From Armatimonadota bacterium (GTDB lineage: Bacteria > Armatimonadota > UBA5829), in contig JAMCYN010000098.1 in assembly GCA_023474015.1 (NCBI GenBank), forward strand, positions 40,060 to 104,059: a stretch of 64,000 nucleotides of DNA. Direction: 5' to 3'. This document shows, in pieces, positions 28,230-36,685 of the stretch (positions within the stretch are counted from its first letter, which is position 1; each line of letters opens with the position of its first letter). The position numbers and the translations under genes are program-made. The notes beneath the pieces are model-generated. The model was not told the DNA's origin. It did no database searches and saw only the letters and a list, made by a program, of their open reading frames with translations.

Positions 28230-28967
28230 CTAAGGCTCGAATGCCGGTATCCTGCACCGCTTGTGCTCGGAGGCCGCCATCATCTTGCGGACGCGCTCGA
28301 CCGACGCCGACGGGAAGAGCGATATCTCACCCGTCTCCACCGCCTCAAGGATCGAGTCGAGTTCGTCGTAGGTCATGCCAATCTCATTTTCGTCGGTCTG
28401 GCCGTCCCACAGATCAGCCGTTGGAGGCTTGCTGATGACCTCCTCGGGAATATCAAGTTCGCGGGCCAGAGCATACACCTGGTGTTTATATAGGTTCGCT
28501 ATCGGCTGGATGTCGCACGCGCCATCGCCCCATTTGGTGAAATAGCCTATCGCCATCTCAGTTTTGTTGCTCGTGCCCATGACAAGATACCCGAGGGACT
28601 GGGCGGCGCAGTAGAGCGCGGCCATCCGCAGGCGCGGACGGACGTTTGTAAGCTCGATCCCCTCAGCATGGGGAATCCTGGGAACAAGCGTATCATAGGT
28701 AGCCGTAAGGTCCGACACGTGTGTCTTTATTCCAAGTTTCCGGGCCACAATGTTCGCATCCGAGGCGGACTTCGGGTTCGAGTGACACGGCATAATCATT
28801 CCGAGTATATTTTCTCCACAGGCCATCTTCGCCAGGGCGGCCACGACCGACGAGTCGATCCCCCCGCTCATCCCAAAGACAACTCCCTTGGCGTTGGCCT
28901 CCCGCACCCGATTCTGTATCCAAACCGATATCTGACCCGCCAAAGGGCGAGTTACTGTTTCAGCCAA
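28230..28967 (-). CDS. nadE: Ammonia-dependent NAD+ synthetase
   Basis: Adenylates nicotinate adenine dinucleotide and amidates it to NAD+. The PP-loop SGGIDSS is near residue 34. GTSNKTE and the KWGDGACDIQPIANLYK segment that binds NaAD are present. At 245 residues it has no glutaminase domain, so ammonia is the likely donor. The TTG start has GGAGG six bases upstream. With nadA and nadC at 9.7 kb, most of the late NAD pathway is in this window. Confidence 0.95.
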   Translation of the reverse strand: MAETVTRPLAGQISVWIQNRVREANAKGVVFGMSGGIDSSVVAALAKMACGENILGMIMPCHSNPKSASDANIVARKLGIKTHVSDLTATYDTLVPRIPHAEGIELTNVRPRLRMAALYCAAQSLGYLVMGTSNKTEMAIGYFTKWGDGACDIQPIANLYKHQVYALARELDIPEEVISKPPTADLWDGQTDENEIGMTYDELDSILEAVETGEISLFPSASVERVRKMMAASEHKRCRIPAFEP

Positions 28968-29046
28968 AATATACCTCCATGCAATCCGCGATACATGTTA
29001 CCAGATTGTCGCGCCAAGGTTAAGCGTCTTTTTCGGCGCGCAGGGG

Positions 29047-29076
29047 TTGACACAGCGTTGATTCTCTTGCTAAACT
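29047..29076 (+). promoter_or_regulatory. Sigma-70 type promoter of a small transcription unit
   Basis: TTGACA (29047-29052), an 18-base spacer and TAAACT (29071-29076). The expected start is near 29083. It does not lead directly into an annotated gene but into the short unit closed by the terminator at 29273. Confidence 0.7.
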
Positions 29077-29129
29077 AAGTATGTTGGGACAGAATTCGCG
29101 CCGACGCGCCGTTTTGCAAAGGCAATCAT

Positions 29130-29273
29130 ATGGATCTTCCGCCGCAAATTCTTGTTCACCGGGTAGCTCACCTGGATGGTGATTCCAGGGCGCACAGCCT
29201 GCGTCTGTTGGAAGATGGCCTTTGCGTGTCGCAACACTACCTGGAATACGTCGTAAAAACTCGTGCTGAATAG
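29130..29273 (+). CDS. Possible 47-residue protein in the small transcription unit
   Basis: An ATG frame beginning MDLPPQILVHRVAHLDGDSR and ending just as the terminator stem begins. The only ribosome-binding candidate is AAAGG, ten bases upstream. About half of the codons end in G or C, lower than in neighbouring genes, and the ATG lies in the unpaired side of the RNA stem described for this region. It may be a real small protein or chance; I favour the RNA reading slightly. Confidence 0.3.
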   Translation: MDLPPQILVHRVAHLDGDSRAHSLRLLEDGLCVSQHYLEYVVKTRAE

Positions 29274-29307
29274 CCCACTGTGACCTCGTGTCATAGTGGG
29301 CTTTTTT
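29273..29307 (+). terminator. Intrinsic terminator before the HNH gene
   Basis: A 12-base stem GCCCACTGTGAC / GTCATAGTGGGC with one G-T pair, a five-base loop and six T residues. It lies between the small unit and the HNH gene. Confidence 0.9.
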
Positions 29308-29326
29308 GTTTGGAGAAATCGAATCA

Positions 29327-29896
29327 ATGAGCCAAGAGGTCCTTGTTCTTAATAGCGACTACGAACCGCTAAACATCTGCAATCTGCGCCGCGCGGTAGC
29401 GCTGGTCTACCTGGGTAAGGTGGACGTGCTCCACGAAGACGCAAGGGCGCTGCATACTGTGTCTTCGATCTATCGCAGGCCATCGGTCGTAAGGCTCAGG
29501 AGCCATATCAGGCGCCCCGCCCCGCAACTCAAACTCTCCCGTCGAAGCGTGCTTGCCCGCGACAACTATACCTGCCAGTACTGCGGCCACCACGGAGGGG
29601 ACTTGACCATCGACCACGTCATTCCGAAGCGGCTCGGCGGCCCGACCACCTGGGACAACCTCGTGGCGTGCTGTAAGAGGTGCAATACGAAAAAGGGCGA
29701 CAAGACTCTTGCCCAGCTTGGCTACGGCCTCGACCGCGCCCCCAGGAAACCGAAGTACGTGCCGTTTATCAGCCTCACCAAGTTCATGTCCGGCGCGCGC
29801 AACGAGGTCTGGCGCGACTATCTTCCCGTCTTCCACGACCCTGGTCCCGAGTCTGTCCATACCGCCGGCGAGGCAGTGGCCACGGCAGCCGGATAA
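29327..29896 (+). CDS. HNH endonuclease family protein
   Basis: A 189-residue protein. The N-terminal part begins VLVLNSDYEPLNICNLRRAV, followed by the HNH zinc-finger nuclease fold with CQYC, IDHVIPKRLGG and NLVACCKRCN, where the His-Asn-His and four Cys positions are intact. This length and N-terminus match the widespread single-copy bacterial HNH proteins of unknown role rather than intron-encoded homing enzymes. TTTGGAGAAATCGAATC precedes the ATG. It is immediately downstream of an intrinsic terminator, so expression may depend on read-through. Confidence 0.88.
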   Translation: MSQEVLVLNSDYEPLNICNLRRAVALVYLGKVDVLHEDARALHTVSSIYRRPSVVRLRSHIRRPAPQLKLSRRSVLARDNYTCQYCGHHGGDLTIDHVIPKRLGGPTTWDNLVACCKRCNTKKGDKTLAQLGYGLDRAPRKPKYVPFISLTKFMSGARNEVWRDYLPVFHDPGPESVHTAGEAVATAAG

Positions 29897-30292
29897 GGTA
29901 GTGTGGGATTCGGACCTGGTCCGAGCCTTACCACGAGCGCGTCTTCGTCGACGAGCAATTCCTCAGGATACTAAGTAAACCACGGCTGATCGCTTGTATT
30001 TGTCACCCTCAACTTGATTCAGGGTCAGCATGAACAGCACGTCTTCTTCCGTGATCCACTTAGCTGTCCACTCAGGCCCCGCACCGACCCTCTGACATTT
30101 GTGCGAAGAAGCCTCGTTTCATCCCCAAGCAAATATTAAGCAAAGAAGGAATTGCTGAGTATGGCATAGAAGTGGGGCACAACCGAGCTTTGTGAAAGGT
30201 TGCGCAAAGACTGGGTCTTGTGGCATAATGGGCAGAGCTTAAAAGCGGGTTATCAGTCTTAAAACTCTTCTCCAACCGGAGGTCCCATATTC
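29897..30292. other. Gap upstream of the paaK-liv gene set
   Basis: Contains a small hairpin TCGGACC-TGG-TCCGA shortly after the HNH stop, and near the right end the paaK promoter. Nothing else is recognisable. There is no heptamer element in this gap. Confidence 0.6.
30200..30229 (+). promoter_or_regulatory. Promoter upstream of paaK
   Basis: TTGCGC (30200-30205), an 18-base spacer and CATAAT (30224-30229), followed 63 bases later by the paaK start. It probably drives the paaK-ACT-livK transcript. Confidence 0.55.
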
Positions 30293-31606
30293 ATGCACTT
30301 CTGGAACAAGGAAGCCGAGTGTATCAGCCGAGCCAAGCTCCGCGATTTGCAAAGCGAGAGGCTGCGGTGGACCGTCGCGCACTGCTATGAAAACGTGTCG
30401 GCGTATAGGGAGAAGTTCGACGAGATCGGCCTGAAGCCCACAGACATCAGGGGCATTGATGATCTTCCGAAAGTCCCTTTCACCGGCAAGCTCGAATTCC
30501 GAGACAACTACCCGTTCGGCATGTTCGCCGTCCCGATGGACCGGGTGGTCCGGATTCACGCAAGCTCCGGCACGACCGGCAAGTCCACCGTGGTCGGCTA
30601 TACCCTCGATGATGTGGGGCTGTGGGCTGAGTTGATGGCCAGGACCCTCAGCGCGGGCGGAACCACCAGGGGCGACATCGTGCAGAACGCCTACGGGTAT
30701 GGCCTGTTTACCGGCGGGCTGGGCGCGCACTACGGCGCGGAGAAGATCGGCGCGTCGGTGATCCCTATCTCCGGCGGCAACAGCAAGCGCCAGATACAGA
30801 TTATGCAGGACTTTGGCAGCACGGTCCTCTGCTGCACCCCGAGCTACGCCCTGCTCCTCGGCGAGACAGCGACCGAGATGGGAGTGGACATGGCAAAGCT
30901 GCCGCTGCGGGTGGGGTTCCTGGGCGCGGAGCCTTGGACCGAGAACATGCGCCGCCAGATCGAGCGCTCCCTCAACATCGACGCGCTCGACATCTACGGC
31001 CTCAGCGAAGTGATCGGGCCGGGCGTCTCCTATGAATGCATGGAGAAGGACGGCCTCCACGTCGGCGAGGACCACTTCATAGTCGAAATCATCGACCCCG
31101 AGACCGGCGAGCAGCTTCCCCCCGGAAGCAAGGGCGAACTGACCTTTACCAGCCTCACCAAGCAGGCCCTGCCGCTGCTGAGGTATCGCACCAGAGACAT
31201 CACATACATCGACGACACCCCCTGCCCCTGCGGGAGGAGCTTCGTCCGGATGCACAGGGTCATGGGCCGCACCGACGATATGCTGATCATTCGCGGCGTC
31301 AACGTCTTCCCGAGCCAGATCGAAAGCGTCCTGATGAATATCGAGGGCACCGAGCCGCACTACGTGATAGTCGTGGACCGCGAGGGGGCGATGGACAACC
31401 TGGAAGTCTGGGTGGAGGTGTCGCCGGATATAGCCTCGGACGAGGTCAGGGCGCTCGAGGCTCTGGAACGCAAGATCCGCGCGGAGTTGCAGTCGGCGCT
31501 GGGAATATCGCTCAAGGTGAAGCTGGTCGAGCCCAAGACTATTGCTCGAAGCGAAGGAAAAGCAAAGAGAGTGGTTGACAGGAGGGACCTATACGGTGAA
31601 AGTTAG
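30293..31606 (+). CDS. paaK: Phenylacetate-CoA ligase family protein, first copy
   Basis: Adenylate-forming enzyme of 437 residues that activates phenylacetate or a related acid to its CoA ester. The ATP-binding loop SSGTTGKS is intact (91-98). Further motifs are [10 protein letters not shown] and, in the C-terminal domain, [19 protein letters not shown]. The closely related gene at 37.5 kb brackets a branched-chain amino-acid transporter. It overlaps the ACT gene by 11 bases. Such PaaK-ACT-Liv clusters occur in bacteria that metabolise aromatic or branched acids; the true acid here is inferred. Confidence 0.92.
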   Translation: MHFWNKEAECISRAKLRDLQSERLRWTVAHCYENVSAYREKFDEIGLKPTDIRGIDDLPKVPFTGKLEFRDNYPFGMFAVPMDRVVRIHASSGTTGKSTVVGYTLDDVGLWAELMARTLSAGGTTRGDIVQNAYGYGLFTGGLGAHYGAEKIGASVIPISGGNSKRQIQIMQDFGSTVLCCTPSYALLLGETATEMGVDMAKLPLRVGFLGAEPWTENMRRQIERSLNIDALDIYGLSEVIGPGVSYECMEKDGLHVGEDHFIVEIIDPETGEQLPPGSKGELTFTSLTKQALPLLRYRTRDITYIDDTPCPCGRSFVRMHRVMGRTDDMLIIRGVNVFPSQIESVLMNIEGTEPHYVIVVDREGAMDNLEVWVEVSPDIASDEVRALEALERKIRAELQSALGISLKVKLVEPKTIARSEGKAKRVVDRRDLYGES

Positions 31607-32027
31607 TCAGCTATCCGTGTTCATAGAAAACAAGTCTGGCCGCCTGGCGGACGTCACTCGGACCCTGGCCGATTCGGGGATAAACATCCGCGCGCTGTCG
31701 ATTGCCGACACGATAGACTACGGCCTGCTGAGGCTGATAGTCAACGATCCCGCCAAGGCGAAGAAATCGCTGACGGACGAGGGCTTCACCGTGGCGATGA
31801 CTGAGGTGCTGGCTATCGAGATTCCCGACAGGCCCGGCGGGCTCGCGGGAATTATCGACATCTTCGCCGAATCGGGCCTCAACATCGAATATATGTACGC
31901 GTTTGTAGGCACATCCGGTGAGAACGCGATTGTGATATTCCGCACCGAGAAAGTGGATGAGGCGATAGTCGCCCTTAAAAGCAAGGGCGTGCGCATACTT
32001 ACGGGGGATGAGCTTCATTCTCTGTGA
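31596..32027 (+). CDS. Tandem ACT-domain protein
   Basis: A 143-residue protein made of two ACT domains, roughly 1-68 and 70-143 ([20 protein letters not shown] and [20 protein letters not shown]). ACT domains bind amino acids, and proteins of this type are commonly found next to paaK, so an amino-acid sensing role is likely. The GTG at 31596 has AGGAGGG nine bases upstream and lies inside the paaK 3' end. No catalytic or DNA-binding domain is present. Confidence 0.9.
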   Translation: MKVSQLSVFIENKSGRLADVTRTLADSGINIRALSIADTIDYGLLRLIVNDPAKAKKSLTDEGFTVAMTEVLAIEIPDRPGGLAGIIDIFAESGLNIEYMYAFVGTSGENAIVIFRTEKVDEAIVALKSKGVRILTGDELHSL

Positions 32028-32051
32028 AAACAGGAGAGGAGATTTTCGACC

Positions 32052-33218
32052 ATGGTAAGTAGACGTTTGGAAGCGACTCTGGTAATCGCCACGCTCATAA
32101 TCGGGCTCGGCACGGTCACGTTGTCGGCGGCGGGCAAGGCAAGCTCGAAGAAACCCTACGTGATCGGCGCGATCTTCTCGACCACCGGCGACAACGCGCC
32201 GCTGGGAGTTCCCGAGCGGAACACGGTGGAGATGCTCGCGAAGCAGATCAACAGGGCCGGGGGCATCAAGGGCCACCCGGTAAAGGTCGAGTTCTACGAT
32301 GACGCCGGCAATCCGCAGGCGGCGACTCAGGCCTGCCAGGAACTCCTGGCCAACAAAGATGTGGTCGCGATTATCGGCCCGACACTCTCGGGTCCGAGCC
32401 TCGCGATAGCCCAGATGTGCCAGGATGCGAAGATGCCGCTGGTTAGCTGCGCGGCGAGTATCAAGATCGTGCAGCCGGTTAAGTCGTTCGTCTTCAAGAC
32501 TGCTCAGAGCGACTCGCTCGCGGTAGCCCAGATTCTAGCATACGCGAAGAAGCACAAGATTAAGACTGTCGGCTTCATCAATGACTCGAACGCCTTCGGC
32601 GCCAGCGGGCGTGATCAGTGGAACAAACTTGCGGACGCGGCGCGCGTAAACACCGTGGCCACCGAGTCTTTCGGCACGAGCGACACGGATATGACGGCGC
32701 AGCTAACGAAGATTCGAGCTTCGAACCCGCAGGCGGTCGTATGCTGGGGCACCAACCCGGGCCCGTCGATCGTCGCGAAAGACATGAAGAGGCTGGGGAT
32801 GAAGCAGGCCATCCTGATGAGCCACGGCATCGCCAATATGGACTTCATCAAGCTCGCGCAGAGCGCGGCGGACGGCGTCGTGTTCCCGGCGGGGAAGTTG
32901 ATCGTGGCTAAGTCGATGCCGGGTAGTGACCGCCAGAAGGCAGTGCTGCTGAAATACGCCAAGGACTACGAGGCCTCCTACAAGAAGGGCCCGAACACGT
33001 TCGGCGGCCATGCGTGGGATGCGTTCCAGCTTGTGGTCAATGCGGTCCGGAAGGTCGGCCCCGATCGCAATAAGATCAGAGCCGCGCTGGAGGGCACGAA
33101 GAACTTCACCGGCATCAGCGGTATATTCAACTTCAGCCCGAGCGACCACAATGGCCTCACCAAGGACTCGTTCGCGATGGTCGGGATCAAGGGCGGCAAG
33201 TGGACGCTGATCAGATAG
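32052..33218 (+). CDS. livK: Branched-chain amino-acid-type ABC transporter substrate-binding protein
   Basis: Periplasmic binding protein of 388 residues with a signal peptide of about 28 residues, then the type I fold (YVIGAIFSTTGDNAPLG, IIGPTLSGPS, NTFGGHAWDA). Members bind leucine, isoleucine, valine, or aromatic acids and amides. The pairing with two acyl-CoA ligases suggests an aromatic or branched acid. GGAGAGGAG precedes the ATG. The gap that follows is repeat-rich before livH. Confidence 0.92.
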   Translation: MVSRRLEATLVIATLIIGLGTVTLSAAGKASSKKPYVIGAIFSTTGDNAPLGVPERNTVEMLAKQINRAGGIKGHPVKVEFYDDAGNPQAATQACQELLANKDVVAIIGPTLSGPSLAIAQMCQDAKMPLVSCAASIKIVQPVKSFVFKTAQSDSLAVAQILAYAKKHKIKTVGFINDSNAFGASGRDQWNKLADAARVNTVATESFGTSDTDMTAQLTKIRASNPQAVVCWGTNPGPSIVAKDMKRLGMKQAILMSHGIANMDFIKLAQSAADGVVFPAGKLIVAKSMPGSDRQKAVLLKYAKDYEASYKKGPNTFGGHAWDAFQLVVNAVRKVGPDRNKIRAALEGTKNFTGISGIFNFSPSDHNGLTKDSFAMVGIKGGKWTLIR

Positions 33219-33238
33219 AAGGAACAGAAGGAAATTAA

Positions 33239-33270
33239 CCACGAAAGCCCGAAAGGACGAAAACACGAAA
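33239..33270. repeat. Octamer array NNNCGAAA
   Basis: CCACGAAA, GCCCGAAA, GGACGAAA, ACACGAAA in exact phase, followed by AGGGAATAG as at 18943. The complementary words TTTCGTGTTTTCGTGG occur at 33513-33528, on the far side of the palindrome. Confidence 0.85.
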
Positions 33271-33306
33271 AGGGAATAGGGCATAGAGTATAAGGCATAG
33301 TGGAAC

Positions 33307-33488
33307 AGTACTCCGAAGACCCTGAGTAGCACAGTAGGAGCAATCTATTCTAGACAAAGTCTGGTGGGCGTATAGAAGGGCCGGGTAGTTCTCAGCCAAA
33401 GTCTGTAACTTCGCAGCTGCCCTTCGATTCGGCCGGAGCCTGCCCTGAGCCCAGTCGAAGGGGGCCTACTCAGGGCTTGCGGAAGCAC
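33307..33488. repeat. Nested palindromic element, copy C
   Basis: The left outer arm CCGAAGACCCTGAGTAGC pairs imperfectly with GCCTACTCAGGGCTTGCGG. The inner right part contains an extra CCTGCCCTGAGCCCAGTCGA segment not present in the other copies. Confidence 0.8.
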
Positions 33489-33558
33489 TAATTCCGCGCC
33501 TTAATCCTATCCCTTTCGTGTTTTCGTGGAGAAATTCCCTTCCACAGCTTTTCGACTT

Positions 33559-34458
33559 ATGGAACAGTTAGGCCAAATACCTCAACTTATAGTGTCCGGG
33601 ATCACGAGCGGCTGTATTTATGCCATCGTGGCAATCGGCTTCTCTATTATTTACAGCAGCACGCAGGTGATCAACTTCGCCCAGGGTGAGTTTGTTATGA
33701 TCGGGGCTATGGTCGCGGCGGTCCTCATAGCCAAGTATAGTCTCATCGTGGCGTTTCCGATTGCGATTGGCGCGGCGTGTCTCGTGGGGGCGCTGCTGGC
33801 GATATGTATACTTATCCCCGCAAAAAAGGCCACCGTGGTCACGCTTATCATCATCACGGTAGGCGCGTCGATCATGCTGAGGGGCCTGGCACAGTTGTTC
33901 TGGGGCGAGACCGCCATCCCGGTCGCGCCGTTCACGGGCGTGCGCACGGACGCCGGGGTTGAGGACCGCGTGTTCCACATCTTCGGCGCGGTCGCCCGGG
34001 CGCAGGATTTGTGGGTCATCGTCATCACGGCCATCTTGGTGGTCGGGATGCATCTGTTCTTTAAGTATACGTTGATCGGTAAGGCCATGCGCGCGTGCTC
34101 GATGAATCCGACGGGCGCGCGGCTGGTCGGCATCAGCGTGCGCAAGATGATTGTCATATCGTTCGTGATGGCCGCCGGTCTGGGCGCGATCGCGGGGGTG
34201 ACGGTTTCCCCGTTGTTCTATGCCAAGTGCAATATGGGCACGGCCCTGGGCCTGAAGGGGTTCTGTGCGGCGGTGCTCGGCGGATTAGGCAGCTTCGGCG
34301 GAGGCGTCGCGGCGGGGATCATACTCGGAATCGTCGAATCGCTGGCCGGCGGGCTCCTGTGGAGCGACTACCGCGAGGCCGTCGCGTTCGTTATACTGGT
34401 GGCGATACTGTTCATTAAGCCGCAGGGGCTCTTGACCAGAGGAAAGGCCAGGGCTTAG
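33559..34458 (+). CDS. livH: Branched-chain amino-acid-type ABC permease LivH
   Basis: Inner-membrane permease of 299 residues with about eight hydrophobic segments. It has the family N-terminus (SGITSGCIYAIVAIGFSIIY, INFAQGEFVMIGA) and a GLGAIAGV EAA-type loop. ATG at 33559 is preferred, because the frame from GTG at 33526 merely extends into repeat sequence, but no clear Shine-Dalgarno is present. The translation start therefore directly borders a dispersed repeat, which may influence expression. livM follows four bases after the stop. Confidence 0.92.
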   Translation: MEQLGQIPQLIVSGITSGCIYAIVAIGFSIIYSSTQVINFAQGEFVMIGAMVAAVLIAKYSLIVAFPIAIGAACLVGALLAICILIPAKKATVVTLIIITVGASIMLRGLAQLFWGETAIPVAPFTGVRTDAGVEDRVFHIFGAVARAQDLWVIVITAILVVGMHLFFKYTLIGKAMRACSMNPTGARLVGISVRKMIVISFVMAAGLGAIAGVTVSPLFYAKCNMGTALGLKGFCAAVLGGLGSFGGGVAAGIILGIVESLAGGLLWSDYREAVAFVILVAILFIKPQGLLTRGKARA

Positions 34459-34462
34459 AAGT

Positions 34463-35914
34463 ATGGCGGCGGAAACTGGGATGACACGGGCGGAGGATGC
34501 GCGCACGTCGGGCAAACAGGCGAAGAAGACCGGCCTCAACGTCTGGAGCATACTGCCCTTCGCGGTGTTCTTCATCGCCTTCAGCCTCATCCCCCGTTTC
34601 GCCGCCGAGAAGCAGATTACAACGCTGATCTACGTCGGCATCAACGTCTTGCTGGCCCTGGGTCTGAATCTGCTGATGGGCTATGCGGGCCAGATATCGC
34701 TAGGCCACGCGGCTTTCTTCGGGCTTGGGGCTTATGCGTCCGCGATCCTGACCGTACGCCCGGTCCCCACGGAGGTGATTCCGGGGTTCGCGGCCGGTGT
34801 TGGGGTTATGGTCGGCGCGGCTGTGCTGATCTCGCTTACCAGAATAGCGGGCTGTAAGCTGGCCGCGGGCGTGGCTGCGCTCATATTGCTGTCCTGGATT
34901 GTGAGGCTCGCGCACGCGCCGTTCGTGGCGGGAATCGCGATTTTTGCCGTGGCGATGGCGCTGTTGGGGTTGGCCGTAAGGATAGGCTGGTGGAAGGCCG
35001 CGATTTCCGGCGTTGCCGCGATTGCCGGTACGGCGGTCTGCCGCTCGTTCCTTGCGGGAGTGCTGGAGCGGGGCGGAACATCGCCCTGGAGCGGTATGCT
35101 GACCGGTATGCTGATTACCGCATTGATCGCCTACCTGATTGGCGGGCAGGTCCTGCGGCTGAAGGGTCACTATCTTGCGATGGCGACGCTCGGCTTCGGC
35201 GTAATCGTCGAAATCGTGTTCAGGCAGTGGACCGATGTCACCGGCGGCTCCAGCGACGGCATCTTCGGCATTCCGGGGATTCAGGTAATGGACAGCTTCC
35301 CGCGCTGGCTCGGAGGGTTCTTCCGAACGGCGGCGGGTCACAAGCTCGATATGCGCCAAGAGTATTATTATCTGGTGTGGGGAATCGTCTTCATCGCCTT
35401 GATTCTGGCGACGAACATTGTTCGGTCACGGGTCGGGCGCGCGATGCGGGCCGTTCACGGGAGCGAGGTGGCGGCGGAATCGCTTGGGGTCGATACGGCC
35501 CGGTATAAGGTGCAAGTGTTCGTGCTGAGCGCCGTTTTCGCGTCGATAGCCGGCAGCCTGCACGCCCATAACGCTGGGATAGGCTATATCAATCCGGGCG
35601 ATTTCAGTTTCACAGTCTCGGTGCAGCTTCTAGTGATGGTCGTGGTCGGCGGAATGGCGAGCGTGTGGGGCGCACTCTTCGGCGCGGCGGCGATACAGGT
35701 GTTGAAGAACTGGCTCCTAACCATCGAGAAGACCGACGTTCAGTTGTGGGGCCTGACCCTCAAGGGCCTCGACCCCATCGTCTTCGGCGCCGTGCTGATC
35801 GTCGTCATGATCGTCCTGCCGCAAGGCGTGGTGCGCGGACTGGCGGATGTGGTGGGCGTGTCAATGCGCGCCGTGCTGAGGAATTCTAGTCGCGATGCAA
35901 AACATTCGGAGTAG
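34463..35914 (+). CDS. livM: Branched-chain amino-acid-type ABC permease LivM with extra membrane segment block
   Basis: A 483-residue permease. LNLLMGYAGQISLGHAAFFG near residue 70 and VLRLKGHYLAMATLGFG near residue 230 are the standard LivM blocks. In the family these are about 45-60 residues apart; here roughly 140 residues intervene and hold three to four additional hydrophobic segments (for example GVAALILLSWIV and IAIFAVAMALLGLAV). The rest, including the C-terminal GGMASVWGALFGA, is normal. It follows livH by four bases and leads into livG. Confidence 0.93.
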   Translation: MAAETGMTRAEDARTSGKQAKKTGLNVWSILPFAVFFIAFSLIPRFAAEKQITTLIYVGINVLLALGLNLLMGYAGQISLGHAAFFGLGAYASAILTVRPVPTEVIPGFAAGVGVMVGAAVLISLTRIAGCKLAAGVAALILLSWIVRLAHAPFVAGIAIFAVAMALLGLAVRIGWWKAAISGVAAIAGTAVCRSFLAGVLERGGTSPWSGMLTGMLITALIAYLIGGQVLRLKGHYLAMATLGFGVIVEIVFRQWTDVTGGSSDGIFGIPGIQVMDSFPRWLGGFFRTAAGHKLDMRQEYYYLVWGIVFIALILATNIVRSRVGRAMRAVHGSEVAAESLGVDTARYKVQVFVLSAVFASIAGSLHAHNAGIGYINPGDFSFTVSVQLLVMVVVGGMASVWGALFGAAAIQVLKNWLLTIEKTDVQLWGLTLKGLDPIVFGAVLIVVMIVLPQGVVRGLADVVGVSMRAVLRNSSRDAKHSE

Positions 35915-35916
35915 CA

Positions 35917-36684
35917 TTGGAAGTCCTGATCGAAGCAAAATCTGTGTCCCGGTCGTTTGGCGGTTTGGTGGCTGTGAACGACGTGAGCGCGGTCGTCAAG
36001 CGGGGGCAGACTAAGGCTCTGATCGGCCCGAACGGCGCCGGGAAGAGCACGTTCTTGAACCTGCTGACCGGTATCATCCCGCTATCGGGCGGCGACATCA
36101 ATATGGGGGGCACATCGATTGTGGGGCGGCCCAGTTATGAGGTGGCGTCGCTCGGCTTCGCGCGGACGTTCCAGAACGTGCAGTTGTTCGAGAACATGAG
36201 CGTGATCGAGAACGTAATGGTCGGCTGTCACTGCTGGACGAGACAGGGCATCCTCTCGGGAGCGGTTCGGTGGATTGGTCACTGGCGGGAGGAAGCGCGC
36301 ATTCACAAGGAGTCGATGTATCAGCTCGAGCGGGTGGGATTGGCGGACGAGGCTGAATCGGACGCCGGAAGCCTGCCGTTCGGTAAGCAGCGAATGCTGG
36401 AGATGGCGCGGGCGCTTGCGAGCAAGCCCAAGGTGCTGCTCCTGGACGAGCCCGCATCCGGCCTTTCGACCAGGGAAACCGCCGAGCTTGCCGATCTGCT
36501 GCGGCGGATTGTCTCCGAGGGAGTAACGGTCCTGCTGGTGGACCACGACATGCAGTTTGTAATGGACATTTCCGACGAGGTGATGGTCTTGGACCAGGGG
36601 CGCAAGATCGCAGAGGGGACCCCCGACGAGATACAGAACGACCCCAAGGTCATCGCGGCGTATCTCGGGATGGAGGCAAAATAG
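35917..36684 (+). CDS. livG: Branched-chain amino-acid-type ABC ATPase LivG
   Basis: ATP-binding subunit of 255 residues. Walker A is GPNGAGKS, the family Q-loop region reads FARTFQNVQLF, the signature is LPFGKQRMLEMARAL and Walker B is VLLLDEP. The C-terminal segment DVMVLDQGRKIAEGTP-like ending is typical of LivG. The TTG start has GGAG five bases upstream, overlapping the livM stop region. livF begins two bases downstream. Confidence 0.96.
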   Translation: MEVLIEAKSVSRSFGGLVAVNDVSAVVKRGQTKALIGPNGAGKSTFLNLLTGIIPLSGGDINMGGTSIVGRPSYEVASLGFARTFQNVQLFENMSVIENVMVGCHCWTRQGILSGAVRWIGHWREEARIHKESMYQLERVGLADEAESDAGSLPFGKQRMLEMARALASKPKVLLLDEPASGLSTRETAELADLLRRIVSEGVTVLLVDHDMQFVMDISDEVMVLDQGRKIAEGTPDEIQNDPKVIAAYLGMEAK

Positions 36685-36685
36685 A

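Larger units (their letters stand above)
29083..29309 (+). ncRNA. Candidate structured small RNA or leader of the HNH gene
   Basis: About 225 bases between a good promoter and a strong intrinsic terminator. Long-range pairing is evident: GCAAAGGC (29116-29123) with GCCTTTGC (29218-29225), and ATCTTCC (29134-29140) with GGAAGAT (29210-29216). Inside, a local GCGCA-TGCGT hairpin lies at 29190-29205. This rod-like fold suggests a functional RNA, perhaps 6S-like or an attenuating leader for the HNH gene that begins 18 bases after the terminator. No known RNA family is recognised by eye. Confidence 0.45.
33219..33558. other. Repeat-filled gap between livK and livH
   Basis: An octamer array (33239), a nested palindrome (33307-33488) and inverted CGTG octamers (33511-33535) form one large imperfect inverted repeat that fills the gap. 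No gene is visible. Confidence 0.75.
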
